A stretch of 64,000 nt of DNA from Heterotrichella gracilis (Eukaryota > Sar > Xanthophyceae > Tribonematales > Xanthonemataceae), in assembly GCA_032358255.1 (NCBI GenBank), contig JAULBX010026385.1, positions 70,128 through 134,127 of the forward strand, in the 5' to 3' direction. Below are positions 29,301-41,700 of this stretch, in pieces. A program made the position numbers and the translations under genes. How positions within the stretch are numbered: position 1 is the stretch's first letter; every line of letters begins with the position of its first letter. Under the pieces are notes generated by a model that saw only the letters and a program-made list of their open reading frames with translations, was not told the DNA's origin and searched no databases.

Positions 29301-32300
29301 TGCGGCAATGCTGCCAGCTGCGAACTTTGGTGCAAAGTATGAAAAGCACATGTCTGGGCTGCAGAAGGAGCTGGATGATGCCAACAGCAAGTATGTAACC
29401 CTCGCCACCCTTGATTGTATCTGTGCCCTGCACTTTTGTGAACTGTTGGATCTCACGTTACCAGGGCATAAATCATATTGCTGAATGCATGGGACTCCCT
29501 GTCTACCTTGGAGCTGCCTCCTGCATTGCAATTGTCGGTGAATTACCACCACGTGTGTGTGCTTCAGGCTTGAGGATGCTCGCAAGAAGGAGCAGCAGCT
29601 ATTGTCTGTAAAGCAGCACCTGGAGGAAGAGCTGCACAGTGCCATGGACAGGCTGCAAGCTGAGCAGAGCTCTCAGAAAACCGACAGCTCTGCTAAGGCC
29701 ACCCTTCAGCAGGAAGTGCAGCACCTGAAAGCCGAGCTTGCAGAGGCCAACAACCGGGTGAGTACATGCGTGGTTGTGCATTGTGCAGGGCTGCAATCGT
29801 GATTGCCTTTGCATGCTGACAGTTCTTGAATGGCATGCAGGCTGCAACCGGAACTGCAGTTGCTGCTGCCACTGTAGCATCAGCTGACATGCTGGCAGTG
29901 CAGCAGAAGCTCAACACAGTGCAGCAGGAGCTTGACGCTGCTAACGCCAAGTATGTTTCGGTGGCTATGTACTTGTTGGGCTGCTCTGCATTCAACCCGC
30001 TGCAAGGTTGCAACTTTTGGCTGGCGATAAAACATGGATCATGGCAAGTCGTTATCAACCCAATGTCACTCACTATATTCGTGTCTCTGGCAGGCTTCAA
30101 GCCCTTGCTGCTGAGCTGGGTGAGTTGCAGATAGACAAGGATCTGGCTGAGAAGAAGGCGCAGCGGCTGGAGAAATCGAGGGACGCAGATGTGGCAGCGC
30201 TGCAAGCTGATCTTGACAGCGCCAGGACTGGTGTGCAGGAACAGCTGAAAGAGAAAGACCTGAAAATCAACCAGTATGTGGAGGACCTGGGGAACACACA
30301 GGCAATGCTGACTGCGCTCCAGGCAGAGGTTGCCCAAGTAAGAGTAATGCATCAGTTCAGGTTGATCTGAACCAGTGAACCCACATGAAGTATTCGTGTT
30401 CATGCTCCCATCATGCATGCCAAATTGAACACCAACAATACGGGTGGCTTTTGTATGTGCAGTACAAGCAAGATGCTGTTGAGCTGGATGAGCTGCGTGA
30501 GCTCAAGGCTGACATTGAGCGCCGCGAGAAGACCCAAGCAGCGCTCATCGAGTCGCAAGCCAAGCGGCTTGAGGAGCTGGAGAAGCTGTACAAGGATGAG
30601 GTTGTTTCAAGGAAGCGGTTCTTCAACCAGATTGAGGACATGAAGGGCAAGATCAGGGTGTATGCACGCGTCAGGCCCATGCTCAAGTTTGAGCAGGACA
30701 AGGGTCAGAAGTCTGCATTGTACTTCCCTGACGACTTGTCTCTGGAGCTGCTCTGGAAGGACAAGAAGAGGGAGTACCAGTTTGATACAGTTTTCACACC
30801 GGAGGCTACGCAGGATCAGGTGATTGACACACACATACTCGAGCAAGCTTGTGCAAAGCTGATTGCTGATGTGGCTTGCATGCCGGAATGCAAGTAATTA
30901 TATTATACTGTGCAACCTTACTGTGACAGCACCTATTATAATGTGGCTTGACCTTCAATGACCTGTCCTGTTTTCTTCCAGGTGTTTGAGGACACAAAGC
31001 ATTTGGTCCAATCAGCTGTGGATGGGTACAATGTCTGCATTTTTGCCTATGGGCAGACAGGATCAGGGAAGACATTCACCATCTATGGTACCGATGGCCT
31101 CCCTGGCCTGACACCCAGAGGTGTCCAGGAGATGTTTGACATCCTGGACAGGGAGTCTGGCAAGTACACATTTGATGTGTCAGTTTTCATGCTGGAGCTC
31201 TACCAGGACGACCTTGCGGACCTGCTGGTGCCAAAGAAGAAGGGCACGATGGAGGTGAGTCGCCTCTGCCCTGTGAGGGAATGCACAGCCTGCTTGCTTC
31301 TCCCAAAAACTGTGCGCATCTGCATACTGCGGATCTTCCATTGATTTTCTGCGACAGTGACAGGGATGCAAACAGCCCCCTGTCCATCAGTACAGTCATG
31401 CCAGTCACAACCAGGGAGCATGCAATGCAGTGCCAACGCTGGGTTATCGACATGTCGCCTGCTCAATGTAAGCTGCACCTAAACAAAAGCGTGCATGGCC
31501 ACCTCAATGCATGAATGTCGTGCAGGCAAAGCCACCCAAGCTGGAAATCAAGAAGGACCAGAAGGGTGTTGTGACTGTGCCTGGAGCGCATGTGCGCAAC
31601 GTGACATCAGCCAAGGAGCTCATGAGTGTGATCAAGAACGGCTTGGATGGCCGCCGTGTGTCATCCACGCAGATGAACGTCGAGTCCTCCCGCTCACACT
31701 TGGTCATCAGCATCATGATTGAGAGCACCAACCTACAGACTCAGAGTGTCACCAGGGGCAAGCTCAGCTTTGTGGATTTGGCTGGGTCTGAAAGGTGGGG
31801 ACTGATCATCGTGGGCATTTAGATTGAGAGGAAGTATTGTGGTGACCAAGCAATAATCAGTACTGAATCAATTTCAAATGCAGCGCCTGTGGTAGTAGGT
31901 TTCCGCATGTGATGCATATGCCACCTCAATGGCTGCATTTGTGTCATATTAAACTCTGGGGGTGTAGCGCGTTATTGTAGGACTGGCCTGCACACCCCCA
32001 GGACCCCAAAAGGCCTGGTGCATTTATTTAAGGCACGATTGCAATGGTGACCTAAACAATGCGGAAAAATGCACAGCTTGAGAGCAATTGAACTGCACGG
32101 CTGACCATTTGACAAACCATTTGCAGGCAATGTATACCTGGTTGCTGATATAACGTTGTATGTGATACACCATTGTATTGGAAGTGCTAGCATCAAGCTG
32201 ATCGTGAAAATATTGTTTTAATTTCAGGGTGAAGAAATCTGGGTCAGCAGGCGAGCAGCTCAAGGAGGCTCAGGCCATCAACAAGTCGCTGTCAGCTCTG

Positions 32301-32690
32301 GGCGATGTCATCTCAGCACTGGCCACGGAGCAGGCGCACATTCCCTACAGGAACCACAAGCTCACCATGCTGATGAGTGACTCCATTGGCGGCAGCGCCA
32401 AAACCCTGATGTTTGTGAATGTGTCGCCAACTGACAGCAACCTGGAGGAAACACAAAACTCCCTGCAGTATGCAACGCGCGTGCGGACCATCAAGAATGA
32501 CGTCACCAAGAATGAGGCCAACAAGGAAATGCTGAAGCTGAAGAAGCATGTGGAGCACTGGAAAGAGCAGGCTGGGCTCCCTCCACACCTCAGGGCGTAC
32601 GTGGACCTTGTTGACATCAGCGATGAGCATGTGCCATCAGCCGATGGCAGCGCCTCGGCAGAGGCACCAGAGGCAAGCAACACAGTCTAG
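26328..32690 (+). CDS. KCBP: Kinesin-like calmodulin-binding protein (KCBP, kinesin-14)
   Basis: Minus-end-directed kinesin of the green lineage with MyTH4 and FERM domains, working on cortical and mitotic microtubules. At least 15 exons fit in phase from 26648 on: 26648-26725, 26809-26958, 27036-27461, 27545-27736, 27820-28173, 28535-28661, 28836-29137, 29254-29390, 29568-29757, 29841-29950, 30094-30337, 30463-30819, 30982-31254, 31526-31794, 32228-32690 (1,224 codons). MyTH4 lies at about 26930-27461 (AYDIAQKLLHQGLKRHELRD), FERM at 27545-29137 and coiled coil at 29254-30630. The C-terminal motor has IRVYARVRPM, P-loop GQTGSGKT, switch I NVESSRSH and switch II DLAGSER. The tail after KKHVEHWKEQAGLPPHLR corresponds to the calcium/calmodulin-regulated helix. 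The 5' end is uncertain: a possible first exon is 26328-26363 (MTDTGYATPTFQ), and a linking exon near 26527 is not resolved. Confidence 0.95.
28177..28195 (+). repeat. CTG microsatellite at an intron start
   Basis: Six CTG units begin four bases inside the intron that follows the FERM exon ending at 28173. If the donor were missed, they would read as leucines. Confidence 0.85.
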
Positions 32691-33926
32691 CGCGGGGTTT
32701 ATATACATGCAGGGTCGCTGCGCAGCTGCAGCATGGATTATTGACGGGTGTGTTGTGTTTCAAAATTCACCAGTAGAGATTATTTGCTTGTTTTCAAAGT
32801 TTGCAGGTGGGTAGGATGCTGCCATGGCAATTCAGTGAAAATTTTCAATAGTAGTGTTGCTTTTTCCTTTGCCAGAATTCTTGTGTGCACATTGCATTGC
32901 ATACTCAGATATCGTATAGCGTGACTCTTAGATTACATAGTTAACCATTTTCCTGGGCCAGGTAGCTCATTGTGACCACTTGAAATTCAAGAATGGACTT
33001 CCGTGTTTTGCTCTCTTACCGCACGGGCAACATCCATGGCATTGCCACTTTAGCATTGCGTACCAATATTACTGACCCTAAGCAGCTAGCCACGCAAGAC
33101 AGTGACTGCAATGTGGCTCTGGATGACTTTCTGGAGTCAAGCACAATGCGCAGCTTGAGTGACTTGTGGATCAGAGAGTCTCTAAAGGTCGGCTCTTACT
33201 AGAGCGTACCGTATTGTAATTTGAAACTTGCGATCCTTGATTGACGAGTGATCCAACGTCAATCCTTGGACATTGAGCCAATTTGACTCCGCCTCTGCGT
33301 CGCCTTTCTCTGAGTCAGAATCTGCGAGGCTTGAACGGTTACCGCAGAACCGTTCTGCTACAGGGTGACCCGTCTTGAACCGATGGCATCTAATACCATC
33401 GGATCTGGCAGACAAATTTGATCAACCCAATGTGGTGTGGGTTCCAACCAAGGCCCGCCTCTGTGCTTACAAAGTACGCATTCTACTCAAATCCCAGCAC
33501 ATTCAGGGTGCTGTAGGATTACTGTGTGGCAAAACAGGATTAGATGTAATGGCTGCCCGCATAATGATGAACGGGGTAGAAGTCTAATCTAAGTATCCCA
33601 GACCCGCTTACTGTAATCTCATTGGTAACCCTGCCCAATGGCCATGGCATTCGAATCTGACTGCAGAAGTTGCAGTGCGTATTCAATAACAAGTCACCTT
33701 GCACAGGCTTGTGCTTTGGAAGCATCTGATACAATGAACCAGTCAGTCTGTTCGCTCCACACACGTAACTCGATAGGTACCTACCACTACATTTATTGAC
33801 CCTGGCATAATAATATTCTCTAAACAGCAGCAGAGATGGCCATGACATCAGAAACCGCCGGAGAGCACTGAGTGGAGGCTCCACGCATGTGTAGAATGAT
33901 GGCGAGGCTATGCGTGCCTATCGGGG
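32691..33926. other. KCBP 3' UTR and convergent spacer
   Basis: Positions 32691 to about 32985 are the 3' flank of KCBP and recur, diverged, at 35717-36060. The rest separates KCBP from the convergent unrecognised gene ending at 33927. No further gene recognised. Confidence 0.5.
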
Positions 33927-35343
33927 TCAATCCACCTTCTTGCCAGCATTGGGCTTTGGCTTCATGGGCTGCATGGCCGTCGCCACAACTTGCGCTGGAT
34001 TCAGCTTCCTGCGCACACGCAATCATAGGTTAAATTACCGATATGTTGGCAAAAGGGATGCATGATGTAATTATACATGGAACGTCCGCCGCAGTCCTTG
34101 CAAACCATAGGCAGTTTCCCGGCAGGAGGTGCCACTGGGAGCGGCTCCCAATCGCTGGGATGCATGCATCAGCAGCTGGTGTTTCGAATGCGAGGATGAC
34201 TACAAACAATGAACCCCTTCAAGCAGAGATCATGATGGAAGTGCGCCTACAGGATATAGAGACACCTGCTGTAACAAACCTACAGATCATCCAATTTTTG
34301 GTCTAAGACTGTACAGTGCAATAAAGACGCTGTATGAGCAATGCAGGCGCCCGCCGTTGACTGTGCCTGTGCGCACACGCCTGCAAGCCTGTGTGTGCAT
34401 GGAGATGCAGCGTGCACAGCACTGGAGCAGTGCGCATTGTGCTTGTCCAGCAGGTATGGGCAAAAGCCCCTTGCCAGCTAACCTAAGCATGGCCCAGCAG
34501 GACCACAGATCGTGCAAGACCAGAAAATGGTAAAATCAGTGCTGAAAAACGGCTGACTGCTCATCTAGCTGTCTGCTAGAATGCACATAACTAGCTGACA
34601 TCCCAGTTCTCTACTTGGGTGCAGGCAGTCGATGCGGTGCGCTTGGGCCATTGGCGATCAAGACACATCGCCATTGCCAGCCACCGGATCCAGCATCTAC
34701 CAGCTGTTCAAATACAATGCACTTGCTTCAAGTCCCAACCCCAAACCATAAACCTGGTGTGCATGCATATGTGGACACCAGGGGACGAGCAGTGTATGAG
34801 CACAACTGGGGCACCCAAAGTGCATGCACACCCCACCGTCACTAGATAATTGTTTTCAGGTGGACCAAGCGCCATGTCCACAGGCCATGCGCGCTGACCT
34901 GACTGTGCGCACTATGATGCACAGAAAGTCAAGAAATGGTGCCGACAAGGGCGGGTGGTGCAAGATGTATGAGAAATGGTGCCGACATGGATGGGTGGTT
35001 CAAGATGGTATATAGCAGTACTGCCGGAATGCATTCTTACCAACTGAGTAATGAACCGGCGGTGTGCCGGTGACTGCTGACCTGGCTGTACAACCAACAT
35101 GGGCAAGGGACTAACTACAATGGAGTCTCCATGGCCACCTGCCACTTACATGCCAGCTGGATTGGTGATCGCCGCAGATGAGATCACATGCTCAGCAGCA
35201 GTGGCAATGGAGGGCGCGCTGGGCCCCGCCAGGGCTGGTTGGCTGGCCACGCGCTTGATCTTGTCGAAAATGGACTCCTTGCGCGGTTGGCTGCCCGTGC
35301 CGGGCCCTGTCGGTCGCTTGGGGCCGCCAGAGGAAGATGCCAT
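33927..35343 (-). CDS. Unrecognised small basic protein with one CxxC motif
   Basis: I do not recognise this protein. Three exons, 35343-35150, 34154-34077 and 34008-33927, fit in phase and give 117 residues. Exon 1 reads MASSSGGPKRPTGPG, then ESIFDKIKRVASQP. Exon 2 has a proline-rich stretch and VCKDCGG, a possible half zinc site. Exon 3 ends KPKPNAGKKVD. It is rich in Pro, Ala and Lys, with no membrane segment or signal peptide. Support comes from an ATG start, good acceptors, GTAAGT/GTATAA donors and matching phases; a two-exon form skipping exon 2 would also stay in frame (91 residues). Its start codon lies 80 bp from the displaced KCBP exon copy on the other strand, so its promoter may overlap that duplication. 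Function unknown. Confidence 0.5.
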
Positions 35344-35422
35344 GAGCGGCGCTCGCCGGGCGACAAAAAACCCAGCATCTGTGCAAAGGGAGAGTGAGCA
35401 TCAGACTCCCACCACCAATGCG

Positions 35423-36060
35423 GCCAAAACCCTCATGTTTGTGAATGTGTCACCAACTGACAGCAATCTGGAGGAAACACAAAACTCCCTGCAGTATGCA
35501 ACGCGCGTGCGGACCATCAAGAATGATGTCACCAAGAATGAGGCCAACAAGGAAATGCTGAAGCTGAAGAAGCATGTGGAGCACTGGAAAGAGCAGGCTG
35601 GGCTCCCTCCACACCTCAGGGCATACGTGGATCTAGTTGACATCAGCGATGAGCGTGAGCCATCAGCCGATGGCAGCGCCTCGGCAGAGGCACCAGAGGC
35701 AAGCAACACAGTCTAGCGCGGGGTTATATACACAGCTGTAGTGTGTGCTTAACCTGCTCGGTGCAATACAGTGCTTGCAGGGTCGCATCTGTTTGTGCCA
35801 ACTTGTGCGCTGCTGCATGCACTATTGACAGGTGTGGTATGTTTCAAATTTCACCAGCAGACATTGCTCGCTTGTTTTCAAAGTTTGCAGGTAGGTAAGA
35901 TGCTGTCATGGCAGTTCAGTGCAAGAAACTAATAGTAGTGTTGGTTTTTCCTGCGCCAGAATCCTTGTATGCACATTGCATTGCATACTCAGATATCGTA
36001 TAGCGTGAATCTATATAGTGAACCATTTTCCTGAGCCAGGTAGCTCGTTGTGACCATTTG
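35423..36060 (+). pseudogene. Displaced copy of the last KCBP exon and 3' UTR
   Basis: 35423-35716 matches the KCBP coding end at 32397-32690 with nine substitutions by my count, seven of them silent; the two changes turn HV into RE near the tail. The match continues into the 3' UTR to about 36060, where it is less exact and has insertions. The copy has the P-loop-free end of the motor and the whole regulatory tail but no P-loop, switch regions or neck, so alone it is no kinesin. An AG at 35402-35403 precedes an in-frame stretch (TPTTNAAKTLMF), so use as a 3' exon of some transcript is not excluded. Upstream it abuts the antisense unknown gene. Confidence 0.85.
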
Positions 36061-36217
36061 CGGATGCGACCATTTGCGATGCCATTATGCACACACCCAT
36101 GGATTTCTGTGATTAAACCTCATAAGGAATAATCCAGTTTATTGTAGATCAAGGTCGGCTGGTAATGATTGTGCAGGGCGCTCCTTGCATTGTTGCTCAC
36201 AGTGAATCGCACAAAAT

Positions 36218-38126
36218 TCACCTATACCGCCATGCGCCTGGCATGCGACGCACTCTATGGGATCCTGCAGGGGGCGCTGTTCCTTATCTCCAATAGGCAA
36301 CCATGGTATTCCCCTAAGAACCCTAAACCCTAATTTCTGTTTCTTACCCTTAGTAGGCGACCCTTGTATCCCCCAAAATCCCTAAACCCTGTACCGTAAC
36401 CCCTAAAAATCGTTTCTTACCTCCGGTAGGCGACTCTGGTATCGCCCGCAGCTCACTGCCGTTGCTGTCCCCCGGTGTCCCTTCACCCGAGGTGCTTGCT
36501 GTGGCGTCCGTTCGACTCCGCCGCCGTAGCGCATCCTCTGCACGGCAACCCAGCACAGGGCAGAACGTTAGCCCTGCTGGTGGCGCACATGAAGGAACAA
36601 GCTACAACCCCACACCTTCAACATCACAGTCGTAAACTACGCATTAAAAAAAATGACCACACAGCAGCCCAAACCCTGAAGCCTCAATCCTTGCTGAGAA
36701 GGGACAGATAACCTTCCTCGCAGCTACCCTGCACTCTTCACCCTAAACCTTTGACCCCATGCTAGCTGGCTGCCCGCGCTGGCTGCCCGCAGAGATGGAT
36801 ACCGCGCAGCAATCCTAAAACCCTAAACATGCTGGCAGGGCAGAGAGAAACCATCCACGTATAACCTGGTTGGCAAGCTCACCTGAAAATGATGGCGCCT
36901 TGGCCCAATGGCCATCGGAGTCTTTTATCATCATCTCAATTTCCCTCGGGGACCCAGGTGCGCTCTCGCCATTGCACCATGAGCTCGACCGCCGCATGTT
37001 ACCTGGCCTCACTGCTAGCAAGCGAATGCACCCACATCAGTATCAGCTTGCAAGGCTTGCACAGCAGACCAGCAGTGTAAGTACAGTGTGCGCAATCGCT
37101 CTCAGGAAAATCCCTGTTCTGCGTTCTCCCACGGCATGGTTGTACATGTACTGCATGCACGTAAATGAGCCGGCAAACCTATGCTTATGGTGCAAAGAGC
37201 GTTGGTGAAGTGCAACATACAGTCTGTGCATTGCCATGCACGTGTACATGCATTGGTAAAGATGCTGGATTGCTGGTGGGAAGGATATACCCGGGTGGAC
37301 AGCCGTACCATCTTGCCAGTCTGCGTTGCCTGTGGGTGACGTGGGCACTATGCCATAGTATCCTCGCAGCATCTCCATGGCCCCATGGCTACCCCCGGGC
37401 CCGCTGGCAGGGGTAGGTATGCGCGCCCTAGCACCCCCCTGATTGACCCTCCCATACTGCGTGACAATGATCCCTGCCCAGGTAGCATACTCCGCCCTGT
37501 AAGGCAGCCATCCACATGTGTTTTGAGCTACAAGTGATGCAACAGCGGTGGTGGGCAAGAGCTGCCGGGCTGGAGCAATGTATGGCGTGTGCGGGGAAGC
37601 TGGCACCACCATGCCATGGGCGATCATGCGATCTACTTACCCGAGGGGCATACTCCTGGTTGGTATGTGCAAGGTGTGCCTTGCATACATGGCACTGTCT
37701 GAGAGGAGCGCGTTGGCCCGCTTTATGTCAGCAACCTGCTCAAGCAACAACTTTTGGCATACTGTAAGGATTGCAGGTTGCACAAGGAGACCAGCTGGGA
37801 GTTTGGGTGGGGCCCTACCGTGACATTGTAGCGTATGGCCAAGCCAGCTAGCGTGTCAAGCTTCGACACCTGCAGCGACAAGGGCGTCAGCCAGGGTTTC
37901 TGGGTGCAAAGTGCCGCCAGGGGGGTTGTGTTGCGAGCTGTACCTTGTGGGTAAAGAAGGGTGACTGGTTTGATTCCTCGCCAAGGTTGCTGCCTGACGT
38001 GGAGGGCTGGTCATCTAGTGAGGCTGGTCTGCTGCGGTCTATCACGGGTCTCTCCTCCTCAATCTCGCTGATGGCGCTGTAACTGATGCCAGACCCACCA
38101 GCCTGCAGTGGACCTTGGAACTGCAT
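36218..38126 (-). CDS. LysM-domain protein
   Basis: A single LysM domain, a fold that binds N-acetylglucosamine polymers, in a protein without signal peptide, like the cytosolic plant and animal LysM proteins of unknown role. Exons 38126-37944, 37869-37819, 37735-37641, 37403-37309, 37002-36883 and 36537-36421 keep phase; a last exon 36264-36218 closes the frame at 235 residues but is the weakest part. The start MQFQGPLQAGG leads to an acidic Ser-rich segment. The LysM runs about residues 58-105: FFTHKVSKLDTLAGLAIRYN, then VTVADIKRANALLSDSAMYA and HTLHIPTR. The rest is low-complexity, with MEMLRGYYGIVPTSP and SAPGSPREIEMMIKDSDGHW. The donor edge of exon 36421 is triplicated downstream, with TTTAGGG tracts between copies, which makes the 3' end ambiguous. 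Confidence 0.8.
36279..36434 (-). repeat. Triplicated donor edge of LysM exon 6 with telomere motifs
   Basis: The exon end GATACCAGAGTCGCC + TACCGGAG and its donor GTAAGAAAC (36434-36411) recurs, altered, around 36361-36340 and 36301-36280. The anchors GTAGGCGAC (+ strand) stand at 36426, 36353 and, as ATAGGCAAC, 36293. Between copies lie CCCTAAA tracts (36319-36333 and 36380-36390, + strand). Copy 2 keeps a GTAAGAAAC donor; copy 3 has ATAAGGAAC. Confidence 0.8.
36814..36828 (+). repeat. Short interstitial telomere-type tract
   Basis: CTAAAACCCTAAACA in an intron of the LysM gene; plant-type telomere motif in two imperfect units. Confidence 0.7.
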
Positions 38127-38752
38127 AGTCCCCACCACCCGTCCCACACGCACTCTGTGTTTGTCTCCCGGCAAAAGTCACATGCTTGAAACCTGATACA
38201 TAGTCGACTCAAAGATGCTTCGCGACAAGCGAAGGATTGGCCCTACAAGACGTAGCCCTGGACAGAACTTCACAGGCAATATGTATGCATAGCGTTTGGC
38301 ATGCTACAGTGTTGTAGCCACTTCTGGGCAGTTCCAGGCAGTATTTGCAGGCTGTCTCCACCCAAGGGCCCTCGACATATACTAAGGGAAAACGTGGTAC
38401 TTACGGGACGCGGTCTGCGATAAGTGAAGTGCATTTGTTGGGACACAAATAGCTCGGCCCTCCCTCGGACAAGTCGCGAGCCAAGCGGAGTTACGCGTAG
38501 GATGGGAGTGTGTACCCCTTGGTAAGGGTTTTACAGCAACCCTAAACTCAGTTAAGGGGCTCGCCGCCACCATTTTGCAGTGTTATTGACGCTTAAACGC
38601 TGGCAAGTTGCAGATGCTGCCTTTCCGGCCCCCAAACTGGTACCACAGTACACCTGTACGCGTTGTCGTGGAAGCACCTCCTGTAGTTGCGCGGAACACA
38701 ACCACGGCTGTCTGCTAGAGCTCGCCAGTTGGTTGCCACCCACCCTCACACG
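38127..38752. promoter_or_regulatory. Divergent upstream region, LysM gene / RRP9
   Basis: 626 bp between two divergent start codons, hence probably both promoters. A lone AACCCTAAACTCA occurs near 38540. No specific element assigned. Confidence 0.4.
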
Positions 38753-41700
38753 ATGGCCAAGGCAGCGGGGAAACGGAAGCGGGCAAGCGCGCCCTCGAAA
38801 CCGCGCAACAAAGACAACGACTTGACCAACTTCGATGAGTTGCTGCTGGAAGACCAGCAAGTGGAGGAAATTGACGAGGAGGAGGAGGCACCTGAAACAG
38901 CTGAGGAAAAGCGACTACGGCTAGGTATGTGCAGGCGCGACCCTGGGAGGGATGTTTTAACTGCTCGAACAGAAGCTTGAAGCCGCTGGAAATATCTTTA
39001 GCCTGGCACTCCCCTCCTTTTGGACGCTGTCGCCACATCACTAAAAACATCTGCATATGCATGCATGCATGCATATGCAAAGTGGCCGTGCTAGTCCGTC
39101 CTTGCGTGAAACCCTGAACAGCGAACCTTGCACATAGTGTTTTGTTTGTCGTGGGCGCAAGTCTTCTTAGTATTGGCGATCGCCAGTGGTGCATTGCTCA
39201 CATTGTGGTATGTTGCACCTGCCAGTGCCTAGTTCCCTCCTTTCATGCGCGCCTGTGCCTTGTAACTGCAGCCAAGGCGTACTTGCAACAAATAAAGGCT
39301 ACTGAAAGGACGTCACGGGGTGGATATGGTGAGGACGAGGAGGGCTCTGATGACGAGCGCCTTGCCAGTGGCAGGGATGCCGAGCACGACACAGTGGCAG
39401 AAAGGCTGCGGGAACAGGCCTTGGAGGTCAGTCAAATAGCACTACTTGTTGCATGGGGCTGGGCCGTAATGTCACAGAGATGAAAATCATGACCATACAG
39501 TTGTGGCCGGCTGTTGTACCTGTGGCATTGCAAGGCAGTACTGCACGCACTTTGGTTCTTTGCGCCACAATCTGCAGATCCGTTGGGACCTCGCAGACCA
39601 CCTGCACCTCTGTCAGGTGTTCAAGTAGGCTCGTGCTAGCTACATGCATGCATGGTTCGCATCATATCGACACCGGTGTTGTGCAGGCCATGGGGCACGT
39701 GCAGAGGCGGATCGCCACGCGGGTGGTGCTGCCAGCCCTGTTGCAATCGGCGGAGTATGGGGCGAAGCTGCCAGGAACACTATGGAAGGGTCACAGGTAC
39801 CGTGCCATGCATTTGCACCTGCAACATAATGTACTTGTGAGTCAGTAATGGCCATTTCCCAGGGTATAGTCCAGGGTGGGGTGCACTTGGTGGAGCAGGC
39901 ATGCCACACTGGCCTCGTGTGTAAGCGGGTTGCTGTTGTATGGTAGTTATTCAGTCATATGTATTCCAGCAATGCAGCCGGCAAGGTATCACTGAAACCT
40001 TGAAATGAAGCACTCTATCCTGTGCTTATGGTGTGCTGGCAAGAAAGAAACGTACTTTTCCTGTCAGCCATAAACCCATGTGCTACCACGTATCAGGGGG
40101 TCACAGGCGCAATGTAGCAGGATTGCATAAATTCATCTCGCAAACCCCGCGCTGCTGTTTATGCCCAAGGTTCATAGACGGTTCTCCTGACCGCCACTTT
40201 CCTCTCCCCGCCTGGAGTAACAAGCCCCACATCCTTGCAGGCTACCTCTCACCGCTGTGGCGCTGACCAGCGACGACGCCACTGCGTACTCGGTGGCAAA
40301 GGATGGCAGCATCATACAGTGGGACGTGGAGACGGGCAAAAAGACGCGGTTTCAGGCAGCGGCAGGCATGGGCTCAGATACACCCAGCGGGACAACCGCT
40401 GACTGGATAAAAAAGGTTGCCCGGCCAGGCAATCAGCAGGCGCTGTATGCGGTAGCGGTATCCAGCGACGGCAGGTACGGCAGTGGGGCATGTGGCTGCA
40501 ACATGGGCCGCTGAATGCTCAAGCTAAATAAAAACAAACAATTACAGTTTGTTTTTATATTAGTGTTAATACATGAGGTTGGCATGGCTGTGCATGCACA
40601 CATGTGCAACTCGTACTTCCCAAAAGGGGCTGCACTTTTGGCTGTATATACGGTCACTGCACCCCATGCCAGCTGGCAGCGCTGTGGCACTCTTCTTCTA
40701 CCACTGCTGGATCGCCATGTACCGGCCACACCTATATATGTGCACTCTCAGCAACGATTCGCCCTGGACAGAAAGCATGCCGGAATTCTGCAATGTGCAC
40801 CATTGCGAATTCAGCCTTCTGAAGCAAAGAATGCATTATTGCAGGTATCTTGCGGTGGGCGGTGGGGACAAGAAGGTGCACATCTGGGATGCCAAGTCGC
40901 AGCAGTACATTCAGGGGTTCCCGGGGCACAAGGGCATTGTGAGCGGGCTGGCGTTCCGCGACAACACCAACACCTTGTACAGCTCCTCATTTGACCGCAC
41001 CGTCAAGATCTGGAGCCTGGATGAGCGCGCCTATGTGGACACCCTGTTTGGCCACCAGAGCGAGGTGGGTGCACGTGCATGTGGTGCACGTTGAATCCCA
41101 CCATTTTTTCTCCATGAGTCGAATACCTCTCTCTACAGCTTTGCCAGGTTGGTGACAAAGCTTACGGGATCATTAGATAGCATTCCTCTAGCTGCATGGC
41201 ACTGCAAGTTAGGGCTGGTGGCATGGATTGAAGACCCTGTGGGCTACAATCAATTCCCTTGATTTATGACCGCCCCGGGCAGGGGTTTGCGGTATATTGG
41301 AGGTGCAGGCAGGATGTACTGGAGGGAGTGCCATACATGCAATGCATGCAGTGCTGCTGGCAAGTTGGCAAGCAGGACACTGTTGGTCCAGAGCAATAGG
41401 GCGACATGGTGGCACTCACAGCCTGTAAGCTGCGGGTGTTTGCACGGCACCTTGCTTGCGAGTGACAGACGCTGGTGTGTAACATGTCAGAGCTGTATGT
41501 GCCGGTGTGCGTAGTGTGTACTGACGTGGCGCCATGTGTGAGCAGGTGCTGGCTGTGGATTCTCTGCGCCAGGAGCGCATCGTGACCAGCGGGTATGACC
41601 ACACCTGCCGGGTGTGGAAGATCCCCGAAGAGTCGCATCTCGTACTGCGGTGGGTACAATAAAGAAAAAAGTCTAAAATACTGTGGGTACAGTATTGAAA

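Noticed and set aside
35099-35716. 205-codon + frame that seems to fuse new sequence to the KCBP tail
   Set aside because: Its first half is antisense to exon 1 of the unknown - strand gene and looks like no protein; the fusion is probably accidental, with only the copied exon real.
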